A stretch of DNA of 64,000 bases from Liolophura sinensis (lineage: Eukaryota > Mollusca > Polyplacophora > Chitonida > Chitonidae): the NCBI RefSeq assembly GCF_032854445.1, contig NC_088307.1, positions 6,460,017 to 6,524,016 on the forward strand, in the 5' to 3' direction. Below, piece after piece: positions 21,101 to 30,917 of this stretch. The position numbers and the translations under genes are program-made. Under the pieces are notes generated by a model. The model worked only from the letters and a program-made list of their open reading frames with translations, had not been told where the DNA came from and made no database searches. The stretch's first letter is position 1, and each line of letters opens with the position of its first letter.

Positions 21101-24100
21101 GAAGTTTTGTTCAGAAGACAGGATGATATCTCACAGGAAAAATGTAAGTTTCAGCACTAAAAGTATGACTCTTTATTTGTTGCGAAATATTAGGTCTATT
21201 TAGGTAGTAGCTGCAGTGGTGTAAGTGCAAACATGGTGTAAGTGGACATCTTACCGTTTTTTCAGAATTTTGCCAACGAAGTACATGGCAACAGCACCCA
21301 CGTAGATAACGACCATCCTCTCTGCCGCAGAGAAGGTGTTTTCCCAGTCGCCCACTTGTGAGAAGTACTTGAATGCCTGTAGAGCCTCGGACGGCGTACG
21401 ATACACATTGGGGGAGAGACTATGTACTAGGGTGTTGTCAACCCACGACCGCCACTTACGCTCCTCTCTGTCAACACAAACTAAGAGAGTGACCCACTCG
21501 AGAAACGAAACATTTTTCAACGGCTCAATTCCTTATGTTTTTCAGCATTTTCAGCAATTTAGTTCAAATGTAAGCAGCAGCCTTTCATGTGAAGATTGTT
21601 AGACACTATTTTGGAAGCTTATCTGTGGAATTCGAACACAACTCCAAAAGACATTTAACAATGCGAAAAAATATTTCAAGGATTTGTCCCATAAAAACAT
21701 TTTTTAAAGACTTTCAACGTATTAAAAACGTTTCCACCATATTCATTACCAGTCTCTTCACAGATTTCAAGAGCCAGTTGGAACTGTGCATAAAGCTCAT
21801 CTATTTATTTTTTTGATAGGAGTAAAACTCTGTGTTGGAAGACAAGTGACCTTCAGTGTGGTGTTTAATGCTGCCTCACTGGACATGAAAGATTGCTGGC
21901 TTGAGGTGGGGTAGGGGTGGCTTTGTTTTTGCAGGGCATCCATTTATCATGGAAAGGCCTCTGAACCCTTTCACCACTTTGGAAATGGTCTGCTACCTCT
22001 TAGGGATGACAACACCAGACATGGACACTCCGCTCACTCAATGGCCAATGATACCCTCCATTCGTCTGAAATCATTTCTAAGGTCAAGAGTGTGCAACAA
22101 TCTTCCTACATTAACAGTGTACGCGACATCTGATGACCAAAATCAATCCGTAACGACTTACTTGATAACCTGGGCTGTAGACTTCACAACCATGTCTTGA
22201 TACATAATAAAGTATTTGTTAGGAAACTCGATCTCTGTTTTGCCTTTGGCATTTTTGGACTCGATGGAGGGATAAAACTTCAGAAGGTTCTCTATAGACT
22301 GGTTTGTGTCCATCAGGTAAGTCTCCAAGATGCTCATTATAACAGAGGAGTCATTCAGTTGCTGTTGGGAAAAAAAACGTAGAAAGAAATTTACATGCTG
22401 TAACTGGCCCAAAGCAGAACTATGTCAGCAGAGGCTGTATGCTGGGAGAATATCAGGGTTGAATGTACAGTGGGGAGGGTTCCAACCCTTGCACAGGGAC
22501 TTTGTAAATTGCCCTGCTCTCAATGTTTCTCACTAGGCCCTGTGACATTATGTAGTTACTGCCAGCGATCCATAGAAGTCATCTGGACGAGATGATATTC
22601 GGTCTGTCAATTGAATAAAAAACTCAACATCTGGTTATATTTATTCAATCTGAGGTTGTTTTTTTTCCCAAGAAATATTCAAAATTTTACATAAACTCAA
22701 TCTGAACATGGCTAAATTTCCACGAAGCAGCCTGTTAACATTTTGAGTTATCTCCCTTTTACAACAATCTACATGACGCTCTGTGTTGATTAAATTTAAG
22801 AAGGCAATTTTTGGAAGCAAAGGGGCGTATAAAATAAAACATGACACATTGTAAGTTTCTTTGGTCCCTGCCAAATCGGTCCTCACAAATAATTTGACCT
22901 ACTTCGGCTTACGATCGTTCTGTTTTTAACAATAGTGTACCTCGAGCGTCTGCACGTGAGCACACACGGTCTGACCGGTTTCCTTCCCCCTGATGTCAGG
23001 TGGTGCTAATATCTTCAGCTGCTTCGAAGGCAAGTACGCAGTTTGCTGGGAGTCTTTAAGTTTGATAAATGGCTGATAGCAGCGATATTAAAACCTTCTT
23101 TGCTATGGGCATTTACAAGCGACATCGGTTCGCTATAAAAACGTGTTCTTTGTTCAAAGACTGAACATGGAGATGTGTGCCTGACAGGAGTTCTGCCGTT
23201 CAGGCTGTTGAGATCCAGCCTTACTCGTCATCGAAAAGGTGACAATTGATTGATACATAAAATAGCAGTGTATTTTATCTTCCTAAACAAGTAGCCCCAC
23301 TATTTAAAGATCATTATAGTTAATACTCTATGTTGTAAATCACTATTTGTGGGTCTCCTAATTTTCTCCTTACCCGTGGCTGATTTTCGCAGTAAATTTC
23401 ATGTGATTTGTATCCTGTCAAATCAGATTTTGTTTTGAACTGCTTTTCTTGATTGAAATTCAAGAAAATTTATATAATACACAGAACATTCATCTGGATG
23501 CACTATTCTCATTAGTTTCTAGTATACATGTGAGGTGTTAGTTTGATCAGTTTCGATTTTATGATTTTCTCAAATGTTTTTTTTTTTTTTTAGATCATTT
23601 TTGACAATTGCTTTTACACACTGAGAGTGACAACCACATATTCCATAAGCCATTAATGCATGACCATTTGGTCTTGATTCATGACGACTGAATATTTTTT
23701 AAAATGATGCCAAGTGATGACCAATTGCTCATGTGAGTTCAGTTAAATTTCTAGACTGATGCTCATGGTTGTAAGCTTTCTGGGCAGGTTTTCACACCTC
23801 TCTGGACTGGTGTCCTGAAATATATGTAACAAGAACTGCATTGTGTGCCGACTATCACTTTTCAATATCAACTAGGAGGCCAGCTTGAGTTCATATCTAG
23901 GCAATGATAATTACTTAAATCACTGAAGTATAGTGACGTACAAAAATATTCAATTTTAGTATCTTAAACGATCGGTCGAAACAAAAAAGAACTCAGTTTT
24001 AGTTAAAAGACAAACTCAGTTTCACCCAGAAAGTGGCAATTGCTATGTGGAAAAATGACTTCTATGAACCCCTGTACCTTACTGTAATTTCATCTTTTCG

Positions 24101-27100
24101 CATGTTTGCCAGGTCTTGTTTCAAGCATATTCTGAAGGCGTTATTCTGTGTTAACGGATAAAATTATACTTTTTGTGAAGCCCTGAAACTGGCCAATCCA
24201 ACCAGTGTTGTTTTGGTACCAAAAACAAATCATAAATGTGCATAAACTGCACTGAAAATTGCTCTTTCATCTGCGAAAAGGTTGAGGGATGAGGGTAATG
24301 ATAATCATGTGGCGTGGTCAAACATTCATGGTAGACAACATGCCTTCCACCAATCTGATATGCAGGTCAGGGGCCGCTTGCACAAAGCCATCATTGGCAA
24401 AGATGATTGTAACTACCATGGCAACACATGTTCAATGTATATGTTGCCATGGTAGTTACCATAAACTTAGCCTAGGATCGCTTTATGCAAGAGGCCCCAG
24501 CACTTTACATGTCATGTCAAACTTTGTCATGTCATGCTAAAAAGTCGGTATGTATAATGATACTTGGGGTTTCATGTCATACTTAACAATTTTTTCAGTC
24601 ATATGACGACGAGATGTCATATACTGTGTCTTCTAGTGGCAGGGTGAGTCCATGCTGCCAAAAGCGCTGCCGTCTTTCAAGTACCATGCCGAAGACACCA
24701 GACATGACACCCCATCCAGTCACACTATACTGACACGGAGCCAACAAGTCCTGTGCTCTTAACTTTTCAGTGCTGAGCGCCAGCAATGTAAGGGTGCAAC
24801 AAGTTCCATTTTTAAAGTCTTTGGTATGACCCGCCCGAAGTTTAACCCTGTGTCTCCCGACTTCAAGGCAGAAACTCTAACCATTAGGCCACCGAACCAT
24901 AAAATAGTTGATTTTTTCAGCCACTCCTGTTTTCTACACCTATAAAATTCTGACGTGCGATGTTGAAGAACAATCAAATAAGTAAATAAATTAACATCAT
25001 GAGAGAGAAATACGATTCCATATTGACTTTATCAAAGTTTAATTCACAATTTGCACAAATTAAGATTATACAGACTATGTTAAACATATCATATATTAAT
25101 GACAAAAAGTTCACATCTTCTGACCAGGGAAATCTTTTCAAAATATAAGACAATCTTTGTTTGTTCTGATTACAGGAGGCCTTACCAGATATTCCTTGTT
25201 CTTTTCACCATGGATCACCAAAATCGGAACCTTTTTGTATGAGGACCATTTTGTCTGGGTTCTCCACACAGAGTTGACTTCAACGACATCGTAGGAGAAG
25301 CCATAGTAATCGAGCAGTGCGCGGACTTTACAACAGAAGGGACAAGTCTGATACTGGAACAGAGTCATCTTCAGGCCATAGTTATCTGTATCAACTCGTA
25401 CCTGGTGACAAAACATGGATATTTATTCAACTGGTGTTATCACTTTAATGGACACCTATTGGTATCATGACAGAAGACTTAGTTACTTTCTTTGGTTGAG
25501 AATTAATGACAAACTCACTTATTGATTTCTTTATTTATTAAAGCATTTGACTGTTGTTTAATGTCATCCTCACTTTTTCACTTCTGATGGAAAGTTTTAT
25601 CAGTGGAGGAAACCAGGATAAACCTCCTACATTGTTGGAAGCTGAGTGGTCAATATTGAAAACCGTATTGTATCCATGATCCCTTCCTGGCCTTAAAACA
25701 AAAATCCTGTCTTGGGTTGGGATTGAACTGGCAGCCCGATGTATCCTAGCAATCAAAGACAAGCAACACAAGCGCTTGCTCCCTATACTCATTTAATGGT
25801 GGTAAGGTTTTCTGAGTACCGGAGAAAGAAATAGGATAAAGCCTAAAAAAAACCCTCCTGGCCTCAGCCAAACACGTAGAGCAGGGATCAAACATGCAAC
25901 TGCACTGGCCGAGTTTAAGTCCAGTTCATGCCGGCTTCCTCTCCAGCAATACGTGGGAAGGTCTGCCTGCAACATGCAGATGGTCATGGGTTTCCCCCAA
26001 GTTCTGCTCGGTTTCCTCCCACCCAAATGCTCGTCGCCATCGTATAAGTGAAATATTCTTGAGTATGGCGTAAAGCATCAATCAAATAAATAAATAAATA
26101 TAACTGATAGAATGTGTCATGACTTACAGAATTGGTTAAACTGTACGACTATCTTAGCCTTTCTGACATTGACCGAAATGGTTATCATTTCCCTTTGACC
26201 AATCTACATGTACATGTCCTATATGAACTCTACACTTGCTTCACCTTACATATTTATAACCCATGGGCATCTTTTGCAAAACTTCATGAATCAAATTAAC
26301 TTTTTCCTTACACAACATTGCCATAGCACACTTTCCAAAGAGCTTGTTCGTCAATTTTTGGTGACTTGTGTCATTCAAAAAAAAAAAGAACACATTTATA
26401 CAAACTATACCTTAAATGAAAGAGCTGTACAAACTGTGTGGAATTCTACTTTATTTTAGATTTTTAAAAGTTTTTGTAGGAGAGAAAATAGGTTTTAAAC
26501 ATCAGTATTTTCTACAAAATCCGCCGATTCAAGGCACATTGATAGCACGATGACGTATATAATCTGTTCAAATGGCGGCGTAAAGGTGACTTCTGAGCCT
26601 TCGATGTTTAACTATTAAATACTTAAATAACAAGCGCTGCTGACCGAAAATTTTGATATGTTATTTAACGTTAAGTATAGTTCTTTTCTTTTAATCTTGC
26701 TTAAAACCATGTAACGCAGGTGTCATTTATCCAAAAAGCTAAGCTTGACTAACAAACTTTGTGAATGGGACTCTTGATTATAGTGTCAAATGGTAGCTGA
26801 TTGAGTTATAAGAAAAGCCACAAACTAATTTACAAAGTTTTTTGAAAGGATGTCCCACACTCTGCGTACTGTGCCAACACTCCAGGAATATATTTTTTTT
26901 AAACCTCGCTTTCTTTTCTAGCTATAACACCTGGCCAGCCATCACAAAATACATTCCGATAAAAATCATAACATAACAATGAGGTGCTGTAAAGCTGAGG
27001 TTGTAGTCCATTGTTAGTCGCTGACACCCATCTCCACTGATGATTGTGATTTTACAGTGAATGGGCGACTCTTCAGTGCAGTGACGTCCCACTTTCTGCC

Positions 27101-27665
27101 ACATGATGTAAACAGCAACGTCAGCTTGACAAATCCCATACAATCTTACCAACAAAAGCCTTCGAGAGATGGTGGTTTGATTTTCTCCTCGATTCAACCA
27201 CTATCCATGATTTTTTTCTTCTACATGTTTACGTAACTTCATTTCGTAACTATCACACTTGGAAAACAGCCCACAATCATGATAATATACATCCAAATTG
27301 AGAAGGAAAAAAAACGCCAAAAACAAATATATGTACAAAACCCTAACCGATTTTGTTGGTTTGATTGAAAGAGGTCCATTTTTTTGGCTTGATTCGCCTG
27401 TTTTAGAATCCGCATTTGTCATCATTTGCGACCCCACAGTTGTTGATGTAACGACTGCGGCCGCAAGTCCAACTCGAGAAAGCCATTTTCGTCTCCATTC
27501 CCAGTCTTTGCCACCTCTCTGTTTCCCACCAGTTGACAAAAACTGTCTTCGGCATTTAAGCGATTCACTGCATCGCTTAGACGACAACAGAAACACATCT
27601 GAGCACAAAGCGGTGCTGGTAAAAAAGCTTTTCCGCACAGCAAACATCGTCCTGGGCGCAGCCAT
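17963..27665 (-). CDS. PTGES2: Prostaglandin E synthase 2 (membrane-associated), complete, six exons
   Basis: Exons in gene order: 27348-27665, 25186-25401, 22162-22361, 21255-21467, 20066-20183 and 17963-18109. All introns are GT-AG, phases join exactly, and the CDS is 403 codons plus stop (human about 377). Residues 1-60 are basic and Ser-rich like a targeting leader, with a hydrophobic stretch at about 65-78. A glutaredoxin/thioredoxin-fold domain follows (MTLFQYQTCPFCCKVRALLD, CPFC at 126-129), then a GST-C-like domain (SPNVYRTPSEAL, PFMGGDQPNLADL, IGPWYERM). The family isomerises PGH2 to PGE2 at membranes, and its CxxC lies in the active-site region. Introns hold SINEs, MITE-like repeats and a large minisatellite in intron 5. 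Blocks such as VPILV, NDSSVI, YPSIES and SPNVYRTP match my memory of vertebrate PTGES2. Confidence 0.93.
18354..19833. repeat. 41-bp minisatellite in PTGES2 intron 5
   Basis: About 36 head-to-tail copies of a 41-bp unit (ggaggcgttaagctggtccc, then gcgttcccagtatgttcatct). Variant positions (gga-g/a-gc, gc-a/g-ttc, c/t-cagtatg) alternate in blocks, which suggests amplification of groups of units. It occupies about three quarters of the intron, 40 bp or more from any splice site. Confidence 0.93.
20066..20183 (-). CDS. PTGES2: PTGES2 exon 5
   Basis: Completes the split Arg and reads HSLKDDVRSSLYDQCKEW, then AAIGNKKPFMGGDQPNLADL. The donor is gtaact after Leu, phase 0. PFMGG-x-PNLADL is the most conserved block of the family. 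Confidence 0.93.
20431..20568. repeat. MITE-like inverted-repeat element in PTGES2 intron 4
   Basis: The ends tccagggccccattttgtaa and, reverse complemented, acctggggcccgttcttcaa form imperfect terminal inverted repeats about 138 bp apart. No coding capacity. A non-autonomous DNA transposon is likely, but the target duplication is unclear. Confidence 0.45.
20735..20890 (-). mobile_element. SINE family A fragment, minus strand
   Basis: Carries the reverse of the central domain (ggaaacccacaaccatccgc) through a diverged tRNA-like head (gctgaccactcagccacaca). The tail is missing. It lies in PTGES2 intron 4, in the gene's own orientation. Confidence 0.7.
21255..21467 (-). CDS. PTGES2: PTGES2 exon 4 (start of GST-C-like domain)
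   Basis: One base completes the split Lys, then EERKWRSWVDNTLVHSLS, NVYRTPSEALQAF, and a hydrophobic VVIYVGAVAMYFVGKILK helix, ending in a split Arg before gtaaga. Confidence 0.93.
22162..22361 (-). CDS. PTGES2: PTGES2 exon 3
   Basis: 66 codons plus two bases. It opens at QLNDSSVIMSILETYL, continues to FYPSIESKNAKGK and ends VVKSTAQVI plus a split Lys. The donor is gtaagt. The run QLNDSSVI is the family's glutaredoxin-fold end, where the cis-Pro-side helix begins. Confidence 0.92.
24369..24499. repeat. Palindromic MITE-like element in PTGES2 intron 2
   Basis: The ends ggggccgcttgcacaaagc and, reverse complemented, ggggcctcttgcataaagc match closely. Inside them is a near-perfect palindrome, taactaccatggcaaca against tgttgccatggtagtta. 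The whole 131-bp unit can fold as one hairpin. Typical of foldback MITEs; no coding capacity. Confidence 0.6.
24592..24905 (-). mobile_element. SINE family B-like copy, minus strand
   Basis: On the minus strand it starts with a tRNA-like head (atggttcggtggcctaatgg, ttagagtttctgccttgaag). It then contains gtcagtatagtgtgactgga, the motif repeated at 16.2-16.5 kb, and ends with cgtcgtcatatgactgaaaa. The 3' part matches SINE B, though the head differs from the copy at 15822. Confidence 0.6.
25186..25401 (-). CDS. PTGES2: PTGES2 exon 2 (glutaredoxin-like domain with CPFC)
   Basis: 72 codons, phase 0 at both ends, from VRVDTDNYGLKMTLFQYQ through the CPFC motif to VPILVIHGEKNKEYL. The acceptor is ttttgtcaccag and the donor is gtaagg. 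This is the catalytic thioredoxin-fold half. Confidence 0.93.
25529..25797 (-). mobile_element. Degenerate third SINE-like element, minus strand
   Basis: Read on the minus strand it has a box-B-like ccagttcaatcccaaccc segment near its start. It ends acattaaacaacagtcaaat followed by an A/T-rich (AAAT)-like tail. The body differs from families A and B. A second fragment of similar type may lie at 25800-25900. Confidence 0.4.
25911..26102 (+). mobile_element. SINE family A, 5'-truncated
   Basis: Starts within the gagtttaagtccagttcatg segment, keeps the central domain and ends caatcaaataaataaataaa. It lies in PTGES2 intron 1, antisense to the gene. Confidence 0.75.
27348..27665 (-). CDS. PTGES2: PTGES2 exon 1 (N-terminal leader and membrane segment)
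   Basis: The start ATG at 27665-27663 is the first in frame. It encodes 106 residues: a basic Ser/Arg-rich leader, a WEWRRKWLSRVG turn into an Ala/Val/Thr hydrophobic stretch, and a polar linker. The donor is gttagg after a complete Ser codon. The N-terminus is the least conserved part of the family, so the start is less certain than the rest. Confidence 0.8.
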
Positions 27666-27775
27666 CTTGTCAGTAAGCGCTCGTGCGCGGCGCGATGCAA
27701 CACGGTAAAGTTTCTAACCAAATAAATACATGTCACGTGATGTAAACACAACCACGTGCTACTCTCATTGGACAG
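27666..27775 (-). promoter_or_regulatory. Putative PTGES2 promoter with paired E-boxes
   Basis: Directly upstream of the PTGES2 start lie a CpG-containing stretch, two CACGTG E-boxes at 27734-27739 and 27753-27758 (19 bp apart), and an ATTGG (inverted CCAAT; CCAAT on the gene's strand) at 27767-27771. The first E-box sits in TCACGTGA, the form preferred by USF/MITF-type bHLH factors. No TATA box is evident. The call rests on position and motif clustering only. Confidence 0.45.
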
Positions 27776-28287
27776 GATATGTCGCAAAGCTCTGTTAAGC
27801 ACATTTACTAGATATGTTGTCATGGACATGTTACTCCAGTGTTACTCCAGTCATGTTTTCTTGACCAAACGCTAATTTATGGCAGTAAATTAAGCTTTGC
27901 ATATAAGTTTATAACCTTACTATACTATTTGTAGACAAGCCCTATATTTTGGCGTACGGTGTGAAATCTTAACCTTAATGTTTCTTAAAATTTCACATTT
28001 ATTTTGTAACTAATAAATAGGGTTTGCCGACCTGTAGGTGATAGTTTGTTGTAAATATAATAAGTAAAAATAATACAAAGTACATCTCACTTTATGTAAC
28101 CGTTTGCCCAGGATTCAATCTCTGTACCAACCAGTGTCAAGTCAAGATAATGTACAGTGTACATGTATGCAACAACAATTAGGTCTATGGGTGGAAAAGA
28201 CATACAAACACCTTGTCAGATATACGTAGCAAACTTTCCGACACAGAACAACAGCCGAACTATACCCAGAGCTGGATTTAAATAGGT
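27776..28287. other. No gene seen
   Basis: AT-rich intergenic sequence between the PTGES2 promoter and a SINE. Nothing recognisable. Confidence 0.4.
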
Positions 28288-28528
28288 AGGGCCTCCGTGG
28301 TCGAGGGGGTCAATACGCCAGTGCGGTCCCATGACGAAGAGCCTCTCACTAATACGGTAGCTATGAGTTCAAGTTCAGCCACTGCTGGTTTCCTCTCTGG
28401 CCCTACGTGGGAGGGTCTGCCAGTGCCCTGCCCGGTTTCCCCCACCATAATGCCGACCACCGTCGTATAAGCGGAATATTCTTGAGTACGGCGTAATACA
28501 ACAATAAATATAGAAATAAATAAATCAA
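28288..28528 (+). mobile_element. SINE family A, nearly full length
   Basis: Diverged tRNA-like head (agggcctccgtggtcgaggg), internal shortening in the central domain, and an (AAAT)n-like tail. Older than the copy at 29891, judging by its substitutions. Confidence 0.8.
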
Positions 28529-29446
28529 ATATTCGACTTGACAACTGTCAGGCACGGGCTAGCTGTTTATGGCAGAATCTATATAATCATGTTAAATTCC
28601 AGTTCCAGTTATTCTTGAAACCGGATGAGAAAATTTGCGCCCATAACTCGCTCATTATATATTTTATACGTAACTTTATTAGCGACCCGTATCGCATGTA
28701 ATTATTTGGGATACGCTAAAATAATACCAAACATCCGATTGCAATTGAGCCAAAAATCTCCTGTGGGCCCTTAAACTTCAACACAGATATGAAAGTAATG
28801 ACTCTAATGTAACGTAATCTTGATTAACTACACTTATTTATCTTTTACAATCAGGCAAGACATAATGATAATGATGCCGAATGCGAGTTTTTAAGACAAA
28901 CGTGTTGCGAAACAGGCGGTACAGGTATATATAGAGGCTATCTATCTATTTCTTTAGCCGCAGAGACAATGGACGGGACACTGGTGTGTTAATTCAACGT
29001 TTAATGTTACATCTCTACTGCAACCGGATGTTTGATATACTGCAACCTTCTGATATGTTTGTCTAATTTTTCTATAACGCAGTACTGAAGAAATGTCCAC
29101 TAATGCACGGTTTAATACTTAGCAATGCCAGCTAAGTTCATGCGCACCACTCCCAACCGAGTCACTGGCCGGCAACATCTATCCTTTCACAAGTATAGTC
29201 AAAATAACTTAAAACAATCAGCATCGTCACAAAAATGGAAGTATTCCAACACTGTCATGCAAAATTTGCAAAAGTGAACCACAAATATCTTACTGGCAAC
29301 AAAAACTATTCTTGTAACCGTAACAATAAACAGACCTACATTCTACACTACGCCCATACCGAACAGCCTAACAACATGCCATAATTTCAATCAGATTATT
29401 CACAAAAACTTCTTTAGAAAAGTTCACTCATGCAATGTTGCAAGTG
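28529..29446. other. No gene seen; flank of the tRNA/LINE array
   Basis: Unique-looking AT-rich sequence. From about 29447 onward the sequence matches the spacer that precedes each AGC-type tRNA gene, so the left edge of the array lies there. Confidence 0.45.
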
Positions 29447-29569
29447 GTAAGAAAACATAAGGAAGTTTATTTTGAAATTTCACCGGCCAATATATTTTCG
29501 CTGATACCTGTCTTATCAGCAGGTGTTAGGCTAAATGTTGTTCTTAATACATACCACTTCAGCCAACAC

Positions 29570-29604
29570 GAGGAACTAGTTCAGATGGTAGATCGATCGC
29601 TTAG
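29570..29604 (+). pseudogene. 5' half of tRNA-Ala(AGC), cut by LINE copy A
   Basis: 35 bases match the first half of the intact AGC gene at 29 positions and stop at cgcttag, inside the anticodon loop. The LINE follows at once. The same half precedes every LINE copy: 37146-37180, 46469-46503, 51766-51800, 58527-58561 and 63824-63858. Confidence 0.8.
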
Positions 29605-29890
29605 ATTAGGGAAGTCAGTGCTGACAGTCGAGGTGATCGGACGTGTTTACAGCATAGTCCGGAGCATAACATTGGTTGTTGTTGTAGTTCTGCTGAATAA
29701 TTGCAACTGGGAGTTCCTGGTTTTTTCCAGGAGCCACGATGATCACACCCGGGGGCTGTGGGCCACAAGGAAGGGGAAGAAAGTACTAAAAGGAATTTTC
29801 ACTTATTGTTGATATTGGAGACACTGCGAAAATTTCTGCCGAGAAAGTGATTCGAGTCGTGGAGGAGGTGTGTGGACATGAACGCCTTAC

Positions 29891-30151
29891 AGGGGCCTCC
29901 GTGGCTCAGTCGGTTAGCGCGCTAGCGCAGCGTAATGACCCAGAAGCCTCTCATCAATGCGGTCGCTGTGAGTTCAAGACCAGCTCATGCTGCCTTCCTC
30001 TCCGGCCGTACGTGGGAAGGTCTTCCAGCAACCTGCGGATGGTCGTGGGTTTCCCCCGGGCCCTGCCCGGTTTCCGCCCACCATAATGCTGGCCGCCGTC
30101 GTATAAGTGAAATATTCTTGAGTATGGCGTAAAACACCAAAAAAAAAAAAA
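29891..30151 (+). mobile_element. SINE family A, full length with target duplication
   Basis: Complete 261-bp copy: tRNA-like head (ggggcctccgtggctcagtc, ggttagcgcgctagcg), central domain and A tail. The 13-bp target duplication atgaacgccttac lies at 29878-29890 and 30152-30164. The other LINE copies have the uninterrupted site, so this insertion is private to copy A. The A tail is pure rather than AAAT-rich, consistent with a young copy. Confidence 0.92.
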
Positions 30152-30820
30152 ATGAACGCCTTACTCGTCTGTGTACCTAAAGGAGCTGAAAAATACGAGC
30201 TAACACTAGCAGACAAAGCATCTAGTGATTTGCTGGGTGATGGACGTGAAATTGACGGTCAGTTCTGTGCGTGTACGGGTGTGACACAGAGAGTTCTTGT
30301 CGTGTCGTTTTTACATCAATCTGCATATGTGGATAAAGATGAAATATTGAAGAAACTGGAGGAATTTGGCGTAGAAAACTTTTCAGGTAATAAAAGAAGG
30401 TTTTATCCTGGCACCAAAGAGAATGACGGCACAAGGTACCCTCTACCATACGCCTCGAAAGTTTCATCTGGAGACAATGCGGATTTTTTCAGAGTTGTTC
30501 ACGATAATGAGAAGAAAGTGTGTTCATTGTGTTTGGCAAAGGACCATATATTTCGTCAGTGCCCGGACTTTAGGTGCTAAACATGCGTAGAGCAAGGACA
30601 TGTAGCCCGTGCATGCCATGCGGACAGATCTAATGGGTGTCAGCAATATGGGAGGAAGTGCTATTGTTTATTGTGTGTTCAAAGGACTATAGCTGTGACA
30701 CGAACTCCGGACTTTACATGTGAGCGCTGTGGTCTCGAATAATGCGAGTGTACAGAGACGGAAAGCCTTCAGTCAGTGTCCCCTTCGACTGCCAACCTAA
30801 AGTCACAGTGGCGTGGACCA
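30152..30820 (+). pseudogene. LINE ORF1 remnant, copy A
   Basis: ORF1 of Tx1/L1-like type, an RNA-binding chaperone of the retrotransposition complex. Conserved blocks are RVLVVSFLHQSAYVDKDEI, KRRFYPGT, NDGTRY, FFRVVHDNEKKVCSLC and CCHC knuckles CSLCLAKDHIFRQC and, past a TAA at 30578-30580, CVEQGHVARAC. Of all copies this one keeps the block before the knuckles and the first knuckle in one frame. The SINE insertion lies just upstream, so the original start is uncertain. Confidence 0.75.
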
Positions 30821-30917
30821 TAATGAAAGCGTGCAAATGCAGGGGAGTGGTAGGCTAGACCAGAGCATGCTCGACAGTACCCACAAGCAATGGTACGGTA
30901 GATGAATGTAAAAACAG

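Noticed and set aside
26922-27197. Minus-strand open frame of 91 codons in PTGES2 intron 1
   Set aside because: No recognisable domain, no match to PTGES2, and exon 1 joins exon 2 without it.
30152-30820. Gag protein of an LTR element, suggested by two CCHC knuckles
   Set aside because: The following frame is an apurinic-type endonuclease and RT without integrase, protease or LTRs; the ORF1 motifs fit a LINE.
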